Of a DNA stretch of 57,275 bases, positions 8,827-17,424 are shown in pieces. Below the pieces are notes generated by a model that was given only the letters and a program-made list of their open reading frames with translations, ran no database searches and was not told the DNA's origin. A program made the translations under genes and the position numbers. Position 1 is the stretch's first letter; the number at the start of each line of letters is the position of its first letter. The stretch comes from an uncultured Spirochaetia bacterium (GTDB lineage Bacteria > Spirochaetota > Spirochaetia > Sphaerochaetales > Sphaerochaetaceae). The stretch covers positions 1 through 57,275 of the forward strand of contig CAJOOY010000054.1 of assembly GCA_905236385.1 (NCBI GenBank). The letters run 5' to 3'.

Positions 8827-9751
8827 GAAGACCCCCTTTTCTATTAGCCAGGCGCCTCTTAATCATAGGTATCTGACTCTTTATGTACGGCGCAGAGATG
8901 GCAATAATGACGATCACTGAAGAAACAAGCTTTAGCATGAAAGCCGGCATGTTGAAGCGTAGAGCAAGCGTGTAGACTATTCTGAAGATAATAGCTCCCA
9001 CAGAAGCAAAAACAGCCCTAAGAGCTATTCTGCTTCCACTGTAGAAAGCGTTTCCTATTAAGAGAGATGCGAGGGCCACGGTAAGAACCCCACTCCCTAT
9101 ATCTATATTTACAGATTTCTGCGCCTGAGCCATGAGACACCCGGAGAGAGCTGTAAATGAATTAGAGATAATCAGTCCAACAGTTGTTGTCATGACAGGG
9201 TTTATAGAAGAAGAGCGCACCATGGCCGGGTTGTTTCCAGTAGCTCTAATAGCTAGACCCAACCTTGTCTTTAGAAAGAAATAGAGAAAAAGAATAACAA
9301 GGGCTACTGCAATAAAGGCAATTATTATCTTGTACTGAGATACAAAAGCAGTTGAAGAGAGAGAACTCTTTAGTTTTGTAAATACAGTCTCAGTCTTGTT
9401 CATGTTCAGTAGTGATGAGTTTCCCATAACCGCTATATTTACTGAGTAAAGCCCCGTGTTCACTATAATTCCAGCAAGCAGACTGTTTATTCCCATCCTG
9501 GTCTGAAGGACAGCGGTAATCAGGCCACTGAGCATACCTGCGCACATGGCGGCAACTATAGAAAGGTAAGGGTGCCCTGAGATGGCAACAACAGCACCAA
9601 CGGCTGCTCCGAAAGTAAAGCAGCCGTCAGTAGAAAGGTCACAGACATTTAACATGCTGTAACTTAGAAACAGGGCAAGAACAGTCAGGGAGCTTATCAG
9701 TCCCAGCTCCAGTGCTGTCTGCCCAAGTGTAAGAATTGAACCAAAATCCAT
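8819..9751 (-). CDS. trpY: ABC transporter permease of a TrpXYZ-type importer
   Basis: A 310-residue permease with eight to ten membrane helices of the branched-chain/ribose (COG4120) type. The segment LRATGNNPAMVRSSSINP is the cytoplasmic coupling loop seen in this class. Its ATG shares one base with the stop codon of the binding-protein gene (TAATG) and its end overlaps the ATPase gene. Order binding protein, permease, ATPase behind a Trp T-box is the classic layout of trpXYZ. Confidence 0.85.
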   Translation of the reverse strand: MDFGSILTLGQTALELGLISSLTVLALFLSYSMLNVCDLSTDGCFTFGAAVGAVVAISGHPYLSIVAAMCAGMLSGLITAVLQTRMGINSLLAGIIVNTGLYSVNIAVMGNSSLLNMNKTETVFTKLKSSLSSTAFVSQYKIIIAFIAVALVILFLYFFLKTRLGLAIRATGNNPAMVRSSSINPVMTTTVGLIISNSFTALSGCLMAQAQKSVNIDIGSGVLTVALASLLIGNAFYSGSRIALRAVFASVGAIIFRIVYTLALRFNMPAFMLKLVSSVIVIIAISAPYIKSQIPMIKRRLANRKGGLHA

Positions 9752-10797
9752 TATTTGAGATCTCCGAAGCTCTCAGCGGTAGTTATGCTCTGAACCTTTG
9801 TGCAGTAGGGCTCAAATAGGCTCTTCACCTGTTCAAAGCTGTAACCAAGAGCCGAGCAAGTTTCAGTATTTATAGTAGCTGTTCCATTATCAAATGTTCT
9901 TACTGCTACCTCTGCAGGATTCTTGGAGTTTGCCAAAATCTCATAGACCATCTCGCCTGTTACGGCACCAAGATTTGCATAGTCAACACCATAGCCGAGG
10001 AAGGCTCCGTTGAGAGCAAATGAATCTGCACCTGTGAACTGTGGTATGCCGGCCTCATTGAAAATCTCGTAGATTGAAAGCTGGGCATTCATGATGGTGT
10101 TGTCACTTGGAGTAAATACAGCCTCAACCTTATCAGTTACAAGAGCCCTGGCGGCAAGAACAACTTCATCCACATTTGTACCAGTCCTCTCAACAACTGT
10201 AATTCCTTTCTTGGCAAGAACTTCCTTAGCTTGAGCAATGGCTGTTGTTGAAGCGTCCTGACCCACATCATAGAGAAGTCCAACTTTTTTGATTGAAGGC
10301 TTAAGAGCAAAAATGAGGTTCAATACGGCCTCAGTGTCCAGATAGTCAGATGTACCAGTTATGTTTTTTCCCGGTTTTTCAAGGGAACTGACTATACCTG
10401 TGGCAAGAGGATCTGAGACAGCTGCAAATACAACAGGTATGCCGTTGTCTTCAGTTGCTGCCTGCATGGCCATGGCCACAGGAGTGGCAACTCCGACCAT
10501 TAAGTCAACTTTTTCAGCAATAAAGTTAGCTATTATCTGGTTCATGACGCTAGCGTCCGCGTTGCAGTTGTCTAACTTAACAACCAGCTTGTAGCCACCC
10601 TCTTCACAGAGCTCAGTTAACCTGGAAGTGAGGTTTTCAACTATCTGGTTAAGAGAAGCATCATCCACATAATTACAGATACCAACCTTAAATGTCTTTT
10701 CCGAAGAAGTCTCCTGGCTCTTACTGCAGCTTACAAATGCAAAGAGAGCAATCAGTGCAACAACAAGAACTAAGAATACCTTGTTAGTCTTTTTCAT
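9751..10797 (-). CDS. trpX: TrpX-like ABC substrate-binding lipoprotein
   Basis: A 348-residue COG2984-type binding protein. The N-terminus MKKTNKVFLVLVVALIALFA ends in a lipobox FVSC, so it is predicted to be membrane-anchored in the periplasm. Motifs GVATPVAMA, FAAVSDPLATG and GTSDYL line the ligand cleft in this family. The ATG at 10797 is chosen because GGGAGGAAAGAA stands directly before it; longer frames run back into the T-box leader. It is the first gene of the operon. The tryptophan assignment rests mainly on the leader, whose specifier codon is TGG. Confidence 0.88.
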   Translation of the reverse strand: MKKTNKVFLVLVVALIALFAFVSCSKSQETSSEKTFKVGICNYVDDASLNQIVENLTSRLTELCEEGGYKLVVKLDNCNADASVMNQIIANFIAEKVDLMVGVATPVAMAMQAATEDNGIPVVFAAVSDPLATGIVSSLEKPGKNITGTSDYLDTEAVLNLIFALKPSIKKVGLLYDVGQDASTTAIAQAKEVLAKKGITVVERTGTNVDEVVLAARALVTDKVEAVFTPSDNTIMNAQLSIYEIFNEAGIPQFTGADSFALNGAFLGYGVDYANLGAVTGEMVYEILANSKNPAEVAVRTFDNGTATINTETCSALGYSFEQVKSLFEPYCTKVQSITTAESFGDLK

Positions 10798-10799
10798 TT

Positions 10800-11097
10800 C
10801 TTTCCTCCCGGGGCAAAAAAATCCTGCCCCTGCATAACTTAAATCTGCTGGGACAGGATGAAATAACTTATCCTGCGGTGCCACCCGGCTTGACACAACG
10901 TGTCCTCTTAACGCACACCAACATGTGCCGGTTGTATAACGGTCAACCTTCTCCGTCTCCCATACTCAGTATCCTTTTCTGTTTGCCCTCAGAAGTCCAT
11001 TCAGAAGCCTTTATTCTGCTGCCATCTCACCATCAGCAACTCTCTCATTGAAAAGGGAAGCTTCCTACTACTCTTCCTCAACGGTTTAACTTATTTT
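10800..11097 (-). promoter_or_regulatory. Tryptophan-type T-box leader
   Basis: Reading the minus strand: a Stem I with the AGTA-type loop (GAAGAGTAGTAGGAAG), the AGAGAG...GGTGAGATGG apical region, and a specifier loop GAATGGACTTCTGAG whose TGG (10999-10997) is the Trp codon. The T-box core GGGTGGCACCGCAGG lies at 10886-10872, and its TGGC (10883-10880) would pair with a tRNA ending G73-CCA, as tRNA-Trp does. A terminator follows and overlaps the alternative antiterminator. Uncharged tRNA-Trp should therefore allow read-through into trpX. A TTGACA box occurs just upstream (about 11114-11119) but the -10 is unclear. Confidence 0.9.
10816..10859 (-). terminator. T-box attenuator terminator
   Basis: On the minus strand ATCCTGTCCC pairs with GGGGCAGGAT across a 19-nt loop, followed by a run of seven T. 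The 5' arm can instead pair with the GCAGGAT part of the T-box, forming the antiterminator. Confidence 0.88.
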
Positions 11098-11150
11098 CAA
11101 CCATTTATAGATTAATGTCAACTTTGTTTCTATACAAAGAAACAAAAAAC

Positions 11151-12281
11151 TTAGCTTTCTGAAAAATCCGTGTCCAGAACCATGTGAAGTTCGTACTCAG
11201 GGTACTCTTTGTGAATATCGTCATGAATATGGCGGTACAGCGCAGTTCTGTCATCTACAGAGAAATCAATCATTACATCAAATGTGATAGTTTTCTTCTG
11301 GATATCTGCGTAGAAGCCGTGAATCTGCATGACTCCGTCATGAGAAAGAGTTATCTTTCTTACATTTTTATAAATGGCATTTACTTCATCATCCTTGGTG
11401 TTCACAGAATAGATTCCTACAGCCGTAATAATCACACCATGCTTATCAAAAACTTTCTTTGATATATCTCTGGATAAAATGTCTATCTCATTTGCACTCA
11501 TGTCATCTCTCACTTCTACATGAACAGATGCCATGTATGAGTCCGGCCCGTAGTTGTTCAGAATCAGATCAAAGACTCCATGAACGCCTTCAATACCCTT
11601 AATTGTTTGCTTAATTCCAAGAGCCAACTCTTTGTCTGCCCTCTCTCCGAGTATCTGACTGAGGGTCTCGGAAATCATTTCAATACCGGCCTTGATGATA
11701 AAGATAGAGATGCCGGCAGCAACCCAAGCTTCAATGCTCAAATCAAAGAATATGTATACAAGGGCTGAAACAAGGGTGGCAGTTGAAAGAACTGCGTCCA
11801 TCAGTGCATCTTTTCCCGAGTCCTCAAGAGAGTCTGAATTAACCTCTTCTCCCTTCTTTCTTACGTAAAAACCCATAATAATCTTCACGGGAATGGCAAC
11901 TGAAATAATAACTATTGAAAGAACTGAGTAAGAAGGGGCTTCAGGGTTGATTATGTTCTTAACTGATTCTATGAGTGAATTTATACCTGCGTATGAGACA
12001 ATCACAGAAATGACCATGGCACTGAGGTACTCAATCCTGCCGTAGCCAAACGGGTGCTTTCTGTCTGGCTTTTTTCCTGCAAGCTTAGCTCCAACTATTG
12101 TTATAACGCTGGAAGCTGCATCACTTAAGTTATTAAGGGCGTCCATTGTAACGGCAATTGAGTTAGCCACAAGCCCAACAAAAGCCTTAAAAGAAGCGAG
12201 GAGTATATTTCCAAGTATGCCTATGATACTTGTCTTGACTATTATCTTCTCCCGATTAATCTCTTTGTTTTCCTTCATCAT
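11151..12281 (-). CDS. Cation diffusion facilitator (CDF) efflux transporter
   Basis: About 376 residues: six membrane helices followed by a cytoplasmic domain. The DALNNLSDAASS segment in helix 2 holds metal-site Asn/Asp residues, and KKPDRKHPFGYGRIEYLS is the conserved post-helix loop. The C-terminal region has the expected dimerisation fold and a short extra extension. It probably exports Zn, Mn or Fe. The ATG at 12281 is preferred over GTG 12287 because AGGGAG lies 6 nt before it; it overlaps the VTT-protein gene, so both form an operon. An 8-bp hairpin (11123-11146) lies after the stop. Confidence 0.85.
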   Translation of the reverse strand: MMKENKEINREKIIVKTSIIGILGNILLASFKAFVGLVANSIAVTMDALNNLSDAASSVITIVGAKLAGKKPDRKHPFGYGRIEYLSAMVISVIVSYAGINSLIESVKNIINPEAPSYSVLSIVIISVAIPVKIIMGFYVRKKGEEVNSDSLEDSGKDALMDAVLSTATLVSALVYIFFDLSIEAWVAAGISIFIIKAGIEMISETLSQILGERADKELALGIKQTIKGIEGVHGVFDLILNNYGPDSYMASVHVEVRDDMSANEIDILSRDISKKVFDKHGVIITAVGIYSVNTKDDEVNAIYKNVRKITLSHDGVMQIHGFYADIQKKTITFDVMIDFSVDDRTALYRHIHDDIHKEYPEYELHMVLDTDFSES

Positions 12282-12948
12282 CAACACTCCCTGAAGTTTT
12301 CTTTTTGGTATAGTACAACACCCAAAGCATGGATAGCCCTATAATCACAACCTCAATTACCGCAGTAATTATGGCCAACCTACCGTTACTGCTCAAAAAG
12401 CTGATGCCCATCATGGTGAACAGGATTATATTGTCAGTCATGCTGAGAACACTGACGCTCAGATACATGGGGTACTTTATCTTCTTGGCTCCTAGGTAAA
12501 GACTCACTACATCATAGGGAAGAATTTTTGCCAATCTAAGAATTAAGGTAAGCATGAACGGATGCTCACCTGCCAGAAGCGGGTTGTTCCTGATCTTTGG
12601 ATACTTCTCATTTATCTCAGCTATAGCGTTCTGTCCTCTTGTCCTACCGGCCATATATGGTATGCTGGCAGCCAGAGCTGTTCCCATAAAGTTAATAGCC
12701 AAGGCCCAACCCATGGGAAATATAAGAGCCGTTGTTGCATACAGGATTCCTGCGTAGACTACAACAGTCAGGCTTTTAACAGCAAAAAGAACAAGAATCC
12801 CAACTGCAGATAAAAAAGATGCTTCCGGAAAGATGGAAGCAATCTTTTCCGGCGTAATACTGCGTCTATTGATAAACAAAAATGTTGCAATTAAAGCCCA
12901 TATGGTAATAACTACAATTCTGTTAATCTTTTTTCTCTGACCGTTCAT
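12256..12948 (-). CDS. TVP38/TMEM64 (VTT/DedA-like) membrane protein
   Basis: A 230-residue protein with five to six membrane helices. The motif AGRTRGQNAIAEINEKYPKIRN, a loop between helices, and the FMLTLILRLAKILPYDVVS segment with conserved R and P residues are typical of the VTT domain, linked in other bacteria to lipid-carrier or phospholipid scrambling. A TAGAAT box ends 7 nt before the ATG and there is no ribosome site, so the mRNA may be leaderless. It is translationally coupled to the CDF gene. Confidence 0.82.
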   Translation of the reverse strand: MNGQRKKINRIVVITIWALIATFLFINRRSITPEKIASIFPEASFLSAVGILVLFAVKSLTVVVYAGILYATTALIFPMGWALAINFMGTALAASIPYMAGRTRGQNAIAEINEKYPKIRNNPLLAGEHPFMLTLILRLAKILPYDVVSLYLGAKKIKYPMYLSVSVLSMTDNIILFTMMGISFLSSNGRLAIITAVIEVVIIGLSMLWVLYYTKKKTSGSVDDEGKQRD

Positions 12949-12988
12949 ACGCCGGATTCTACAATTTATAGAATAAAAATAGTACCCC

Positions 12989-13462
12989 TTACAGCAAACT
13001 TGCTATTTTCTCTTCAATCTTAGCTGGAGTATCGGTTGGAGCAAACCTGTCTACAACCTTCCCATCCCTATCTACAAGGAACTTTGTAAAGTTCCACTTG
13101 ATTGCAGAACTCAGAAGTCCCCCCTTCTGGCTTTTCAGGTATGTGTATAAAGGAGCCTCATTTTTCCCGTTTACTTCAATCTTTGAGAACTGCTTAAAAG
13201 TGGTGTTGTACTTGAGTGTGCAGAAAGAGACTATCTCTTCATCTGTTCCAGGAGCCTGGTTTCCAAACTGGTTGCATGGGAAGTCTAGAATCTCAAAACC
13301 TTTTTCATTGTACTTATCATAAAGATTCTGTAGTCCTTCATACTGAGGAGTAAAACCACAACCGGTTGCAGTATTAACTATTAAAAGAACCTTTCCCTTG
13401 TAGGTGGAAAAATCAACTTCATTACCCTTTGCGTCTTTCATTTTAAAATCATAGATACTCAT
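12989..13462 (-). CDS. Glutathione peroxidase-family protein (Cys type)
   Basis: A 157-residue thioredoxin-fold peroxidase. NTATGCGFTPQYEGL carries the peroxidatic Cys where animal enzymes have selenocysteine; LDFPCNQFGNQAPG holds the Gln and a probable resolving Cys; WNFTKFLVDRDG carries the catalytic Trp/Asn. Most bacterial members use thioredoxin rather than glutathione. The gene stands alone with its own promoter and an 18-bp perfect palindrome in the leader, fitting peroxide-responsive control. Confidence 0.92.
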   Translation of the reverse strand: MSIYDFKMKDAKGNEVDFSTYKGKVLLIVNTATGCGFTPQYEGLQNLYDKYNEKGFEILDFPCNQFGNQAPGTDEEIVSFCTLKYNTTFKQFSKIEVNGKNEAPLYTYLKSQKGGLLSSAIKWNFTKFLVDRDGKVVDRFAPTDTPAKIEEKIASLL

Positions 13463-13474
13463 GTGTTCTCCCTT

Positions 13475-13492
13475 TCAATTGTGCACAATTGA
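13475..13492. promoter_or_regulatory. 18-bp perfect palindrome, MarR/OhrR-type operator candidate
   Basis: TCAATTGTGCACAATTGA is a perfect inverted repeat 12 nt upstream of the glutathione-peroxidase ATG and downstream of its -10 box. MarR/OhrR-type repressors bind AT-rich CAATTG-type dyads, so repression of the peroxidase gene is plausible. The regulator is not in the window. Confidence 0.55.
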
Positions 13493-13501
13493 TATATTAA
13501 A

Positions 13502-13530
13502 AAAATACAGCCGGCGCCACTTTCTGTCAA
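13502..13530 (-). promoter_or_regulatory. Promoter of the glutathione peroxidase gene, embedded in a terminator
   Basis: Minus strand TTGACA (13530-13525), 17-nt spacer, TATTTT (13507-13502). The -35 lies in the loop of the terminator of the upstream ABC operon and the -10 in its T-run, so one short segment both ends one transcript and starts the next. Confidence 0.6.
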
Positions 13531-13543
13531 GCTTTGCCGGCTG
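13502..13543 (-). terminator. Terminator of the amino-acid ABC operon
   Basis: CAGCCGGC (minus strand, 13543-13536) pairs with GCCGGCTG (13515-13508) and is followed by TATTTTTTT. Confidence 0.8.
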
Positions 13544-13556
13544 CTGTTATTAAAAA

Positions 13557-14333
13557 TTAGAGAACCTTTTTAAGAAAAGCCTTTAATCTTGGGTTTTGAG
13601 GGTTGGCGAATATGTCTTCAGGGCCACCCTGCTCAACTATCTTTCCAGCGTCCATGAAGATAACTCTCTTTCCAACTTCTCTGGCAAACCCCATCTCATG
13701 GGTAACAATTATCATGGTCATACCAGTCTGAGCCAGCTCCTTCATTACTTCCAACACTTCCCCGACCATCTCAGGGTCCAGTGCACTTGTTGGCTCGTCA
13801 AAGAGCATAACCGCTGGCTCCATCATAAGAGCTCTGACTATGGCAACTCTCTGCTTTTGTCCGCCAGAAAGCTGTGCTGGGTACGCATCTGCCCTGTCCC
13901 CAAGCCCTACACGGTTTAGCAATGTAAGTGCCTTCTGCTTTGCCTCTTCCTCATTCATTCCCTTAACCTTAACTGGGGCAAGGGTCATATTCTTAAGAAT
14001 GGTCATATGTGGGAAAAGATTGAAGTGCTGGAAAACCATACCCATCTTCTTCCTGTAGTCATCTATGTTGAGCTTCTTAACCTTTCCGTCCGCATCTGTG
14101 AACTTCTTCTTTGTTATATCCACACCTTCAAACACAATGCTTCCGCTTGTGGGCTGTTCAAGAAGATTCAAGCTTCTGAGGAAGGTTGACTTACCACTAC
14201 CGGATGGGCCGATTATAACAACAACGTCTCCCTGGTTAATATCTAGAGAAACACCGTCTAGGGCCTTAATCTCTTCTCCGTTGTAGTGTTTCTTAAGGTT
14301 TGTTACCTGTAGAATCTTAGTGTCTGTCTGCAC
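13557..14333 (-). CDS. Polar amino-acid ABC transporter ATPase (GlnQ/ArtP-like)
   Basis: About 258 residues with Walker [11 protein letters not shown]-loop [12 protein letters not shown], signature [11 protein letters not shown], Walker [14 protein letters not shown] and switch [17 protein letters not shown] and HEMGFA are hallmarks of the polar amino-acid (GlnQ/HisP/ArtP) subfamily. The start is taken as GTG 14333, with AAAGGAGG 7 nt upstream; it overlaps the permease gene by 17 nt. It has an insertion around [16 protein letters not shown] relative to standard members. Confidence 0.9.
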   Translation of the reverse strand: MQTDTKILQVTNLKKHYNGEEIKALDGVSLDINQGDVVVIIGPSGSGKSTFLRSLNLLEQPTSGSIVFEGVDITKKKFTDADGKVKKLNIDDYRKKMGMVFQHFNLFPHMTILKNMTLAPVKVKGMNEEEAKQKALTLLNRVGLGDRADAYPAQLSGGQKQRVAIVRALMMEPAVMLFDEPTSALDPEMVGEVLEVMKELAQTGMTMIIVTHEMGFAREVGKRVIFMDAGKIVEQGGPEDIFANPQNPRLKAFLKKVL

Positions 14334-15015
14334 GTGCCATCCTCCTTTCAAAGTATGCAATTATCTTGCTTGTTGGGAAAGTAAGACAGAAATAAACGAG
14401 TGTGGCAATCACCAGAGGCTCTGCAATTCTGTAAGTAGCTCCCTTTGTGGCTGAAACTGCATACATAATATCCTGCACACCTATTGTGTAACAGATTGAA
14501 GATTCCTTGATGATGGTAACAAACTCATTGGCAATAGCCGGAAGAATGTTCTTCACTGCCTGTGGAAGAATAACACTCTTCATGGTCTGAAAACTACTCA
14601 TACCAAGAGATCTGGCAGCTTCTGTCTGACCAACATCTATGGACTGGATTCCTGCTCTGATTATCTCAGAAAGATAGGCTCCTGAATTCATGGCCAAGGC
14701 AACAACGCCTGGGAGGAAACGCTCAAATCTGATGAATCCGAAGAGTTTGAAACTTGGAAGTGAGACGTTACCAAAAAAGACGTAATAGACAATGAAGAGC
14801 TGCACCAACATTGGAGTAGCTCTGAAAACCTCAACATAGGCTGTAGCCAGATAATCAAACGGATGAAGCTTTGAAATTCTTAAAATAGCTAGAAACAGAG
14901 CAATTATAAAACCGAAGAAAACTGTCAGTACAGACAAAGAAACAGTACAAACGACCCCTTGCTTGAAGAGGTCGATGTACTGGAATGTTTTAGCAAAACC
15001 TGCGGATGATAGCAT
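14317..15015 (-). CDS. Polar amino-acid ABC transporter permease
   Basis: A 232-residue permease of the HisM/GlnP type with five or so helices. [17 protein letters not shown] and the [22 protein letters not shown] coupling loop (EAA motif) are diagnostic of the family. Its start abuts the stop of the binding-protein gene. A single permease gene implies a homodimer. Confidence 0.92.
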   Translation of the reverse strand: MLSSAGFAKTFQYIDLFKQGVVCTVSLSVLTVFFGFIIALFLAILRISKLHPFDYLATAYVEVFRATPMLVQLFIVYYVFFGNVSLPSFKLFGFIRFERFLPGVVALAMNSGAYLSEIIRAGIQSIDVGQTEAARSLGMSSFQTMKSVILPQAVKNILPAIANEFVTIIKESSICYTIGVQDIMYAVSATKGATYRIAEPLVIATLVYFCLTFPTSKIIAYFERRMARADRH

Positions 15016-15890
15016 CAGTCAATAAGTCCTTCGTAAATTTCTCCAGAAGCCTGTTCGGAAGCTGTTGCAACAAAATCTGCCATAGAACCGTCAGCAAGTG
15101 CCTGATTAATGGCCCTGTTAACACCTTCAAGAAGTGCAAGGTTGCCTTTCTTGATTCCAACAACGTTTCCTTCTGAATCATAAGGAACATCTAGAGCAGC
15201 CTTAAGCTCTGGGTAGTTCTTAGCATAGGATTCTGCTACTGCCAGCTCAACATAAGCTCCGTCAAGCTTTCCGTTAAGAACTTCAGCAATAATATCTGTA
15301 ACCTTTGCAAGCTGAACAATATCTGCATTCGGTGAATTCTCTTCAGCCAGTCCTACCTGGATTGAACCGACCTGGGCACCAATCTTGTACTCTGCCTTGT
15401 TTGTGTCAGCAAGAGTTGTGAACTTTGAAGCATTCTTTGATAGGCAGATGAAAGCCTGAGTTCCTGCATAATAAATAGAAGAGAACTCCATGGCATCTGC
15501 ACGGTCTGGTGAAGGTGAAAGACCGGCAATACCTGCATCTACATTTCCCATTCCAACCTCAGCAATAACACCGTCAAAATCCATAGGAATAACGTCCAGC
15601 TCAAGATCAAGATAGTCTGCAATATACTGAGCAAGAGCCATATCAAAACCGGCAAGAGAAAGCTTTCCATCATCTCCTACTGCATAGAACTCATAAGGAG
15701 CATAGTCAGGAGAAGTGGCTACTGTGAACTTTCCTGAAACCTTTGTGCTGATAGCTTTCTTAAGTTCTGTAAGTGAATAAGATGAATAATCAACGGAAGC
15801 GGAAGCTTTTTCCTTTGAACCTCCGGCAAAAACACTGAAACATGAGAGAAGCATGATCAGAACCATAATGATAACTGTAGTCTTTTTCAT
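15015..15890 (-). CDS. Polar amino-acid ABC transporter substrate-binding protein
   Basis: A 291-residue periplasmic binding protein (SBP_bac_3). The signal region MKKTTVIIMVLIMLLSCFSVFA is followed by GGSKEK, a style common in spirochaetes; either the LLSC lipobox or cleavage after VFA is possible. Family motifs include YAPYEF, GFDMALAQYIADYL, GVIAEVGMGNVDAGIAGLSPSPDRA and KIGAQVGSIQ. ArgR-like boxes upstream suggest arginine or a related basic amino acid as ligand; this is inference. Confidence 0.9.
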   Translation of the reverse strand: MKKTTVIIMVLIMLLSCFSVFAGGSKEKASASVDYSSYSLTELKKAISTKVSGKFTVATSPDYAPYEFYAVGDDGKLSLAGFDMALAQYIADYLDLELDVIPMDFDGVIAEVGMGNVDAGIAGLSPSPDRADAMEFSSIYYAGTQAFICLSKNASKFTTLADTNKAEYKIGAQVGSIQVGLAEENSPNADIVQLAKVTDIIAEVLNGKLDGAYVELAVAESYAKNYPELKAALDVPYDSEGNVVGIKKGNLALLEGVNRAINQALADGSMADFVATASEQASGEIYEGLID

Positions 15891-15937
15891 TTTTATACCC
15901 TTTTTGTAATAAACGTTTTTGTTTTCGAATAAGTTTT

Positions 15938-16025
15938 AGTATTTTTATGCAAAAAGAGCAATACAATTTATGCATTTTTTAAAAAAAATTCCGTATTTTT
16001 TTCGAGAAAATCGTATTTTTATTCA
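15938..16025 (-). promoter_or_regulatory. Cluster of ArgR-like operator boxes upstream of the amino-acid ABC operon
   Basis: Three 14-bp minus-strand sequences resemble the ARG box (TGAATWWWWATTCA): TGAATAAAAATACG (16025-16012), TGCATAAATTGTAT (15974-15961) and TGCATAAAAATACT (15951-15938). They lie 48-135 nt upstream of the binding-protein ATG. The surrounding DNA is very AT-rich, which raises the chance of false matches. Confidence 0.4.
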
Positions 16026-16030
16026 AAAAG

Positions 16031-16669
16031 TCAGGCTATCGGAGCCCCTGCCAGGTCTTCTCTTCCTGCCAAAAGCCCCTCTATATGCTCATGAAGAGCC
16101 TCTGCATCATGTTTAAAAACAAAGCCGTGCATACCACAAACTCTGGCTGCTGCCACATTTGAAATCAGATCATCTATGAACAGTGACTCAGAGGGAAGTA
16201 TATTAAACTTTTTTATGGCGTGCTCGAAAATCTCATGCATGGGCTTAATCATCTTTACATCTGCAGAAACCACTAAATCAGAAAAACACTCAGAGCCGGG
16301 AATATGAGGAAAGTACTCAAAAAGCAGACAAGATGCATTTGAAATAAGGTATATATTCAGTCCCTTGTCTTTGTACTCTCTGATTAGCTCTGCCATACCC
16401 TGCACAGGGAATATATGCTCAGCCCAGTGGAAAAGAAGTTTGTGTACCGATGCGTGCAGGCGCTCAGGGACTCTGGTTTTTACAAGTTCTTCCATAGAAG
16501 TCTCATCCACGTAGCCCCAGTCCATAAGGGACCAGTCGGAAGTATCATACATGTTCTCCCGTATGAGGCGAATATCTTCAGGGTCGGTAAGCCCAGCTGT
16601 TTCCATTATCTGGTTGGGAATCCAGTCAATCAGGACTCCACCCATGTCAAAAATAAGGTTTCTAAGCAT
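16031..16669 (-). CDS. HAD-superfamily hydrolase (YihX-like)
   Basis: A 212-residue haloacid-dehalogenase-type phosphatase. Motif I FDMGGVLIDW has the nucleophile Asp with Gly in the second position as in YihX-like members; motif II ISNAS; motif III Lys in MIKPMHEIF; motif IV FIDDLISN. A sugar-phosphate substrate is possible but not shown. A TATTAT box with upstream TG ends 7 nt before the ATG, so the transcript may be leaderless. Confidence 0.88.
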   Translation of the reverse strand: MLRNLIFDMGGVLIDWIPNQIMETAGLTDPEDIRLIRENMYDTSDWSLMDWGYVDETSMEELVKTRVPERLHASVHKLLFHWAEHIFPVQGMAELIREYKDKGLNIYLISNASCLLFEYFPHIPGSECFSDLVVSADVKMIKPMHEIFEHAIKKFNILPSESLFIDDLISNVAAARVCGMHGFVFKHDAEALHEHIEGLLAGREDLAGAPIA

Positions 16670-16720
16670 ACTCAGGATAATACCAGCAGAAGAAGAAATA
16701 CTCCAGTAAAATCATATGAG

Positions 16721-16749
16721 TTGAAAAAAGAGAAATTACCATTCATAAT
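16721..16749 (+). promoter_or_regulatory. Sigma70-type promoter of the rubrerythrin gene
   Basis: TTGAAA, 17-nt spacer, CATAAT. The ATG at 16787 lies 37 nt past the -10 and is preceded by a ribosome site (AAGGAGATT). Confidence 0.65.
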
Positions 16750-16786
16750 TGATTCACCGGCATACCGCCGGCAAGGAGATTAGTCT

Positions 16787-17356
16787 ATGAAGAAATGGGT
16801 ATGTCCGGTTTGCGGATACGTTCACGAAGGCGAGAATCCTCCTGAGGCCTGTCCTCAGTGCAAGGTTCCGGGAAGCAAGTTTACAGAAATGAAAGGCGAG
16901 ATGACATGGGCAGCTGAACATGTTGTCGGAGTCGGAAAACAGTTTGGTGAAAATGTCCCTGAAGAAATAAGAACAAAGATTGTTGAAGAACTTAGATCAA
17001 ACTTCAACGGAGAGTGCTCTGAAGTTGGTATGTATCTCGCCATGGCGAGAGTTGCCCACAGAGAAGGCTATCCTGAAATTGGCCTCTACTGGGAAAAGGC
17101 AGCTTATGAAGAAGCTGAGCATGCTGCAAAGTTTGCAGAACTTCTCGGTGAAGTTATTACAGACAGCACCAAGAAGAACCTCCAGATGAGAGTTGATGCT
17201 GAAAACGGCGCCACAAGCGGAAAGTTTGAGCTAGCCAAGCTTGCCAAGCAGTACAACCTGGATGCAATCCATGACACAGTTCATGAGATGGCCAGAGATG
17301 AAGCTCGTCACGGAAAGGCATTTAAGGGCCTTCTTGAGAGATACTTCAAGAAATAA
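16787..17356 (+). CDS. Rubrerythrin with N-terminal rubredoxin-like domain (reverse rubrerythrin)
   Basis: A 189-residue protein. Cys pairs VCPVCGY (about 6 and 9) and CPQCK (about 22 and 25) form an FeS4 centre at the N-terminus, followed by a ferritin-like four-helix domain with EEAEH and DEARH diiron ligands. This domain order is the reverse of classical rubrerythrin. Such proteins reduce hydrogen peroxide in anaerobes, so with the peroxidase nearby the window suggests an anaerobe exposed to oxygen. Own promoter and strong terminator; monocistronic. Confidence 0.93.
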   Translation: MKKWVCPVCGYVHEGENPPEACPQCKVPGSKFTEMKGEMTWAAEHVVGVGKQFGENVPEEIRTKIVEELRSNFNGECSEVGMYLAMARVAHREGYPEIGLYWEKAAYEEAEHAAKFAELLGEVITDSTKKNLQMRVDAENGATSGKFELAKLAKQYNLDAIHDTVHEMARDEARHGKAFKGLLERYFKK

Positions 17357-17373
17357 TTACTACCAAAAAGAGT

Positions 17374-17412
17374 GAGGCTGAAACCATTTAAGTTTCAGCC
17401 TCTCTTTTTTTG
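17374..17412 (+). terminator. Terminator of the rubrerythrin gene
   Basis: GAGGCTGAAAC and GTTTCAGCCTC form a perfect 11-bp stem with a 7-nt loop, followed by a T-run. The A-run on its other side could also serve the convergent DUF2188-like gene. Confidence 0.92.
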
Positions 17413-17424
17413 TAAAAGACTTAA

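Noticed and set aside
11123-11146. Terminator after the CDF gene
   Set aside because: A perfect 8-bp stem is present but no T-run follows on the minus strand; it may belong to the T-box promoter region instead.
12989-13462. Selenocysteine glutathione peroxidase
   Set aside because: The active-site codon encodes Cys and no stop codon lies there.
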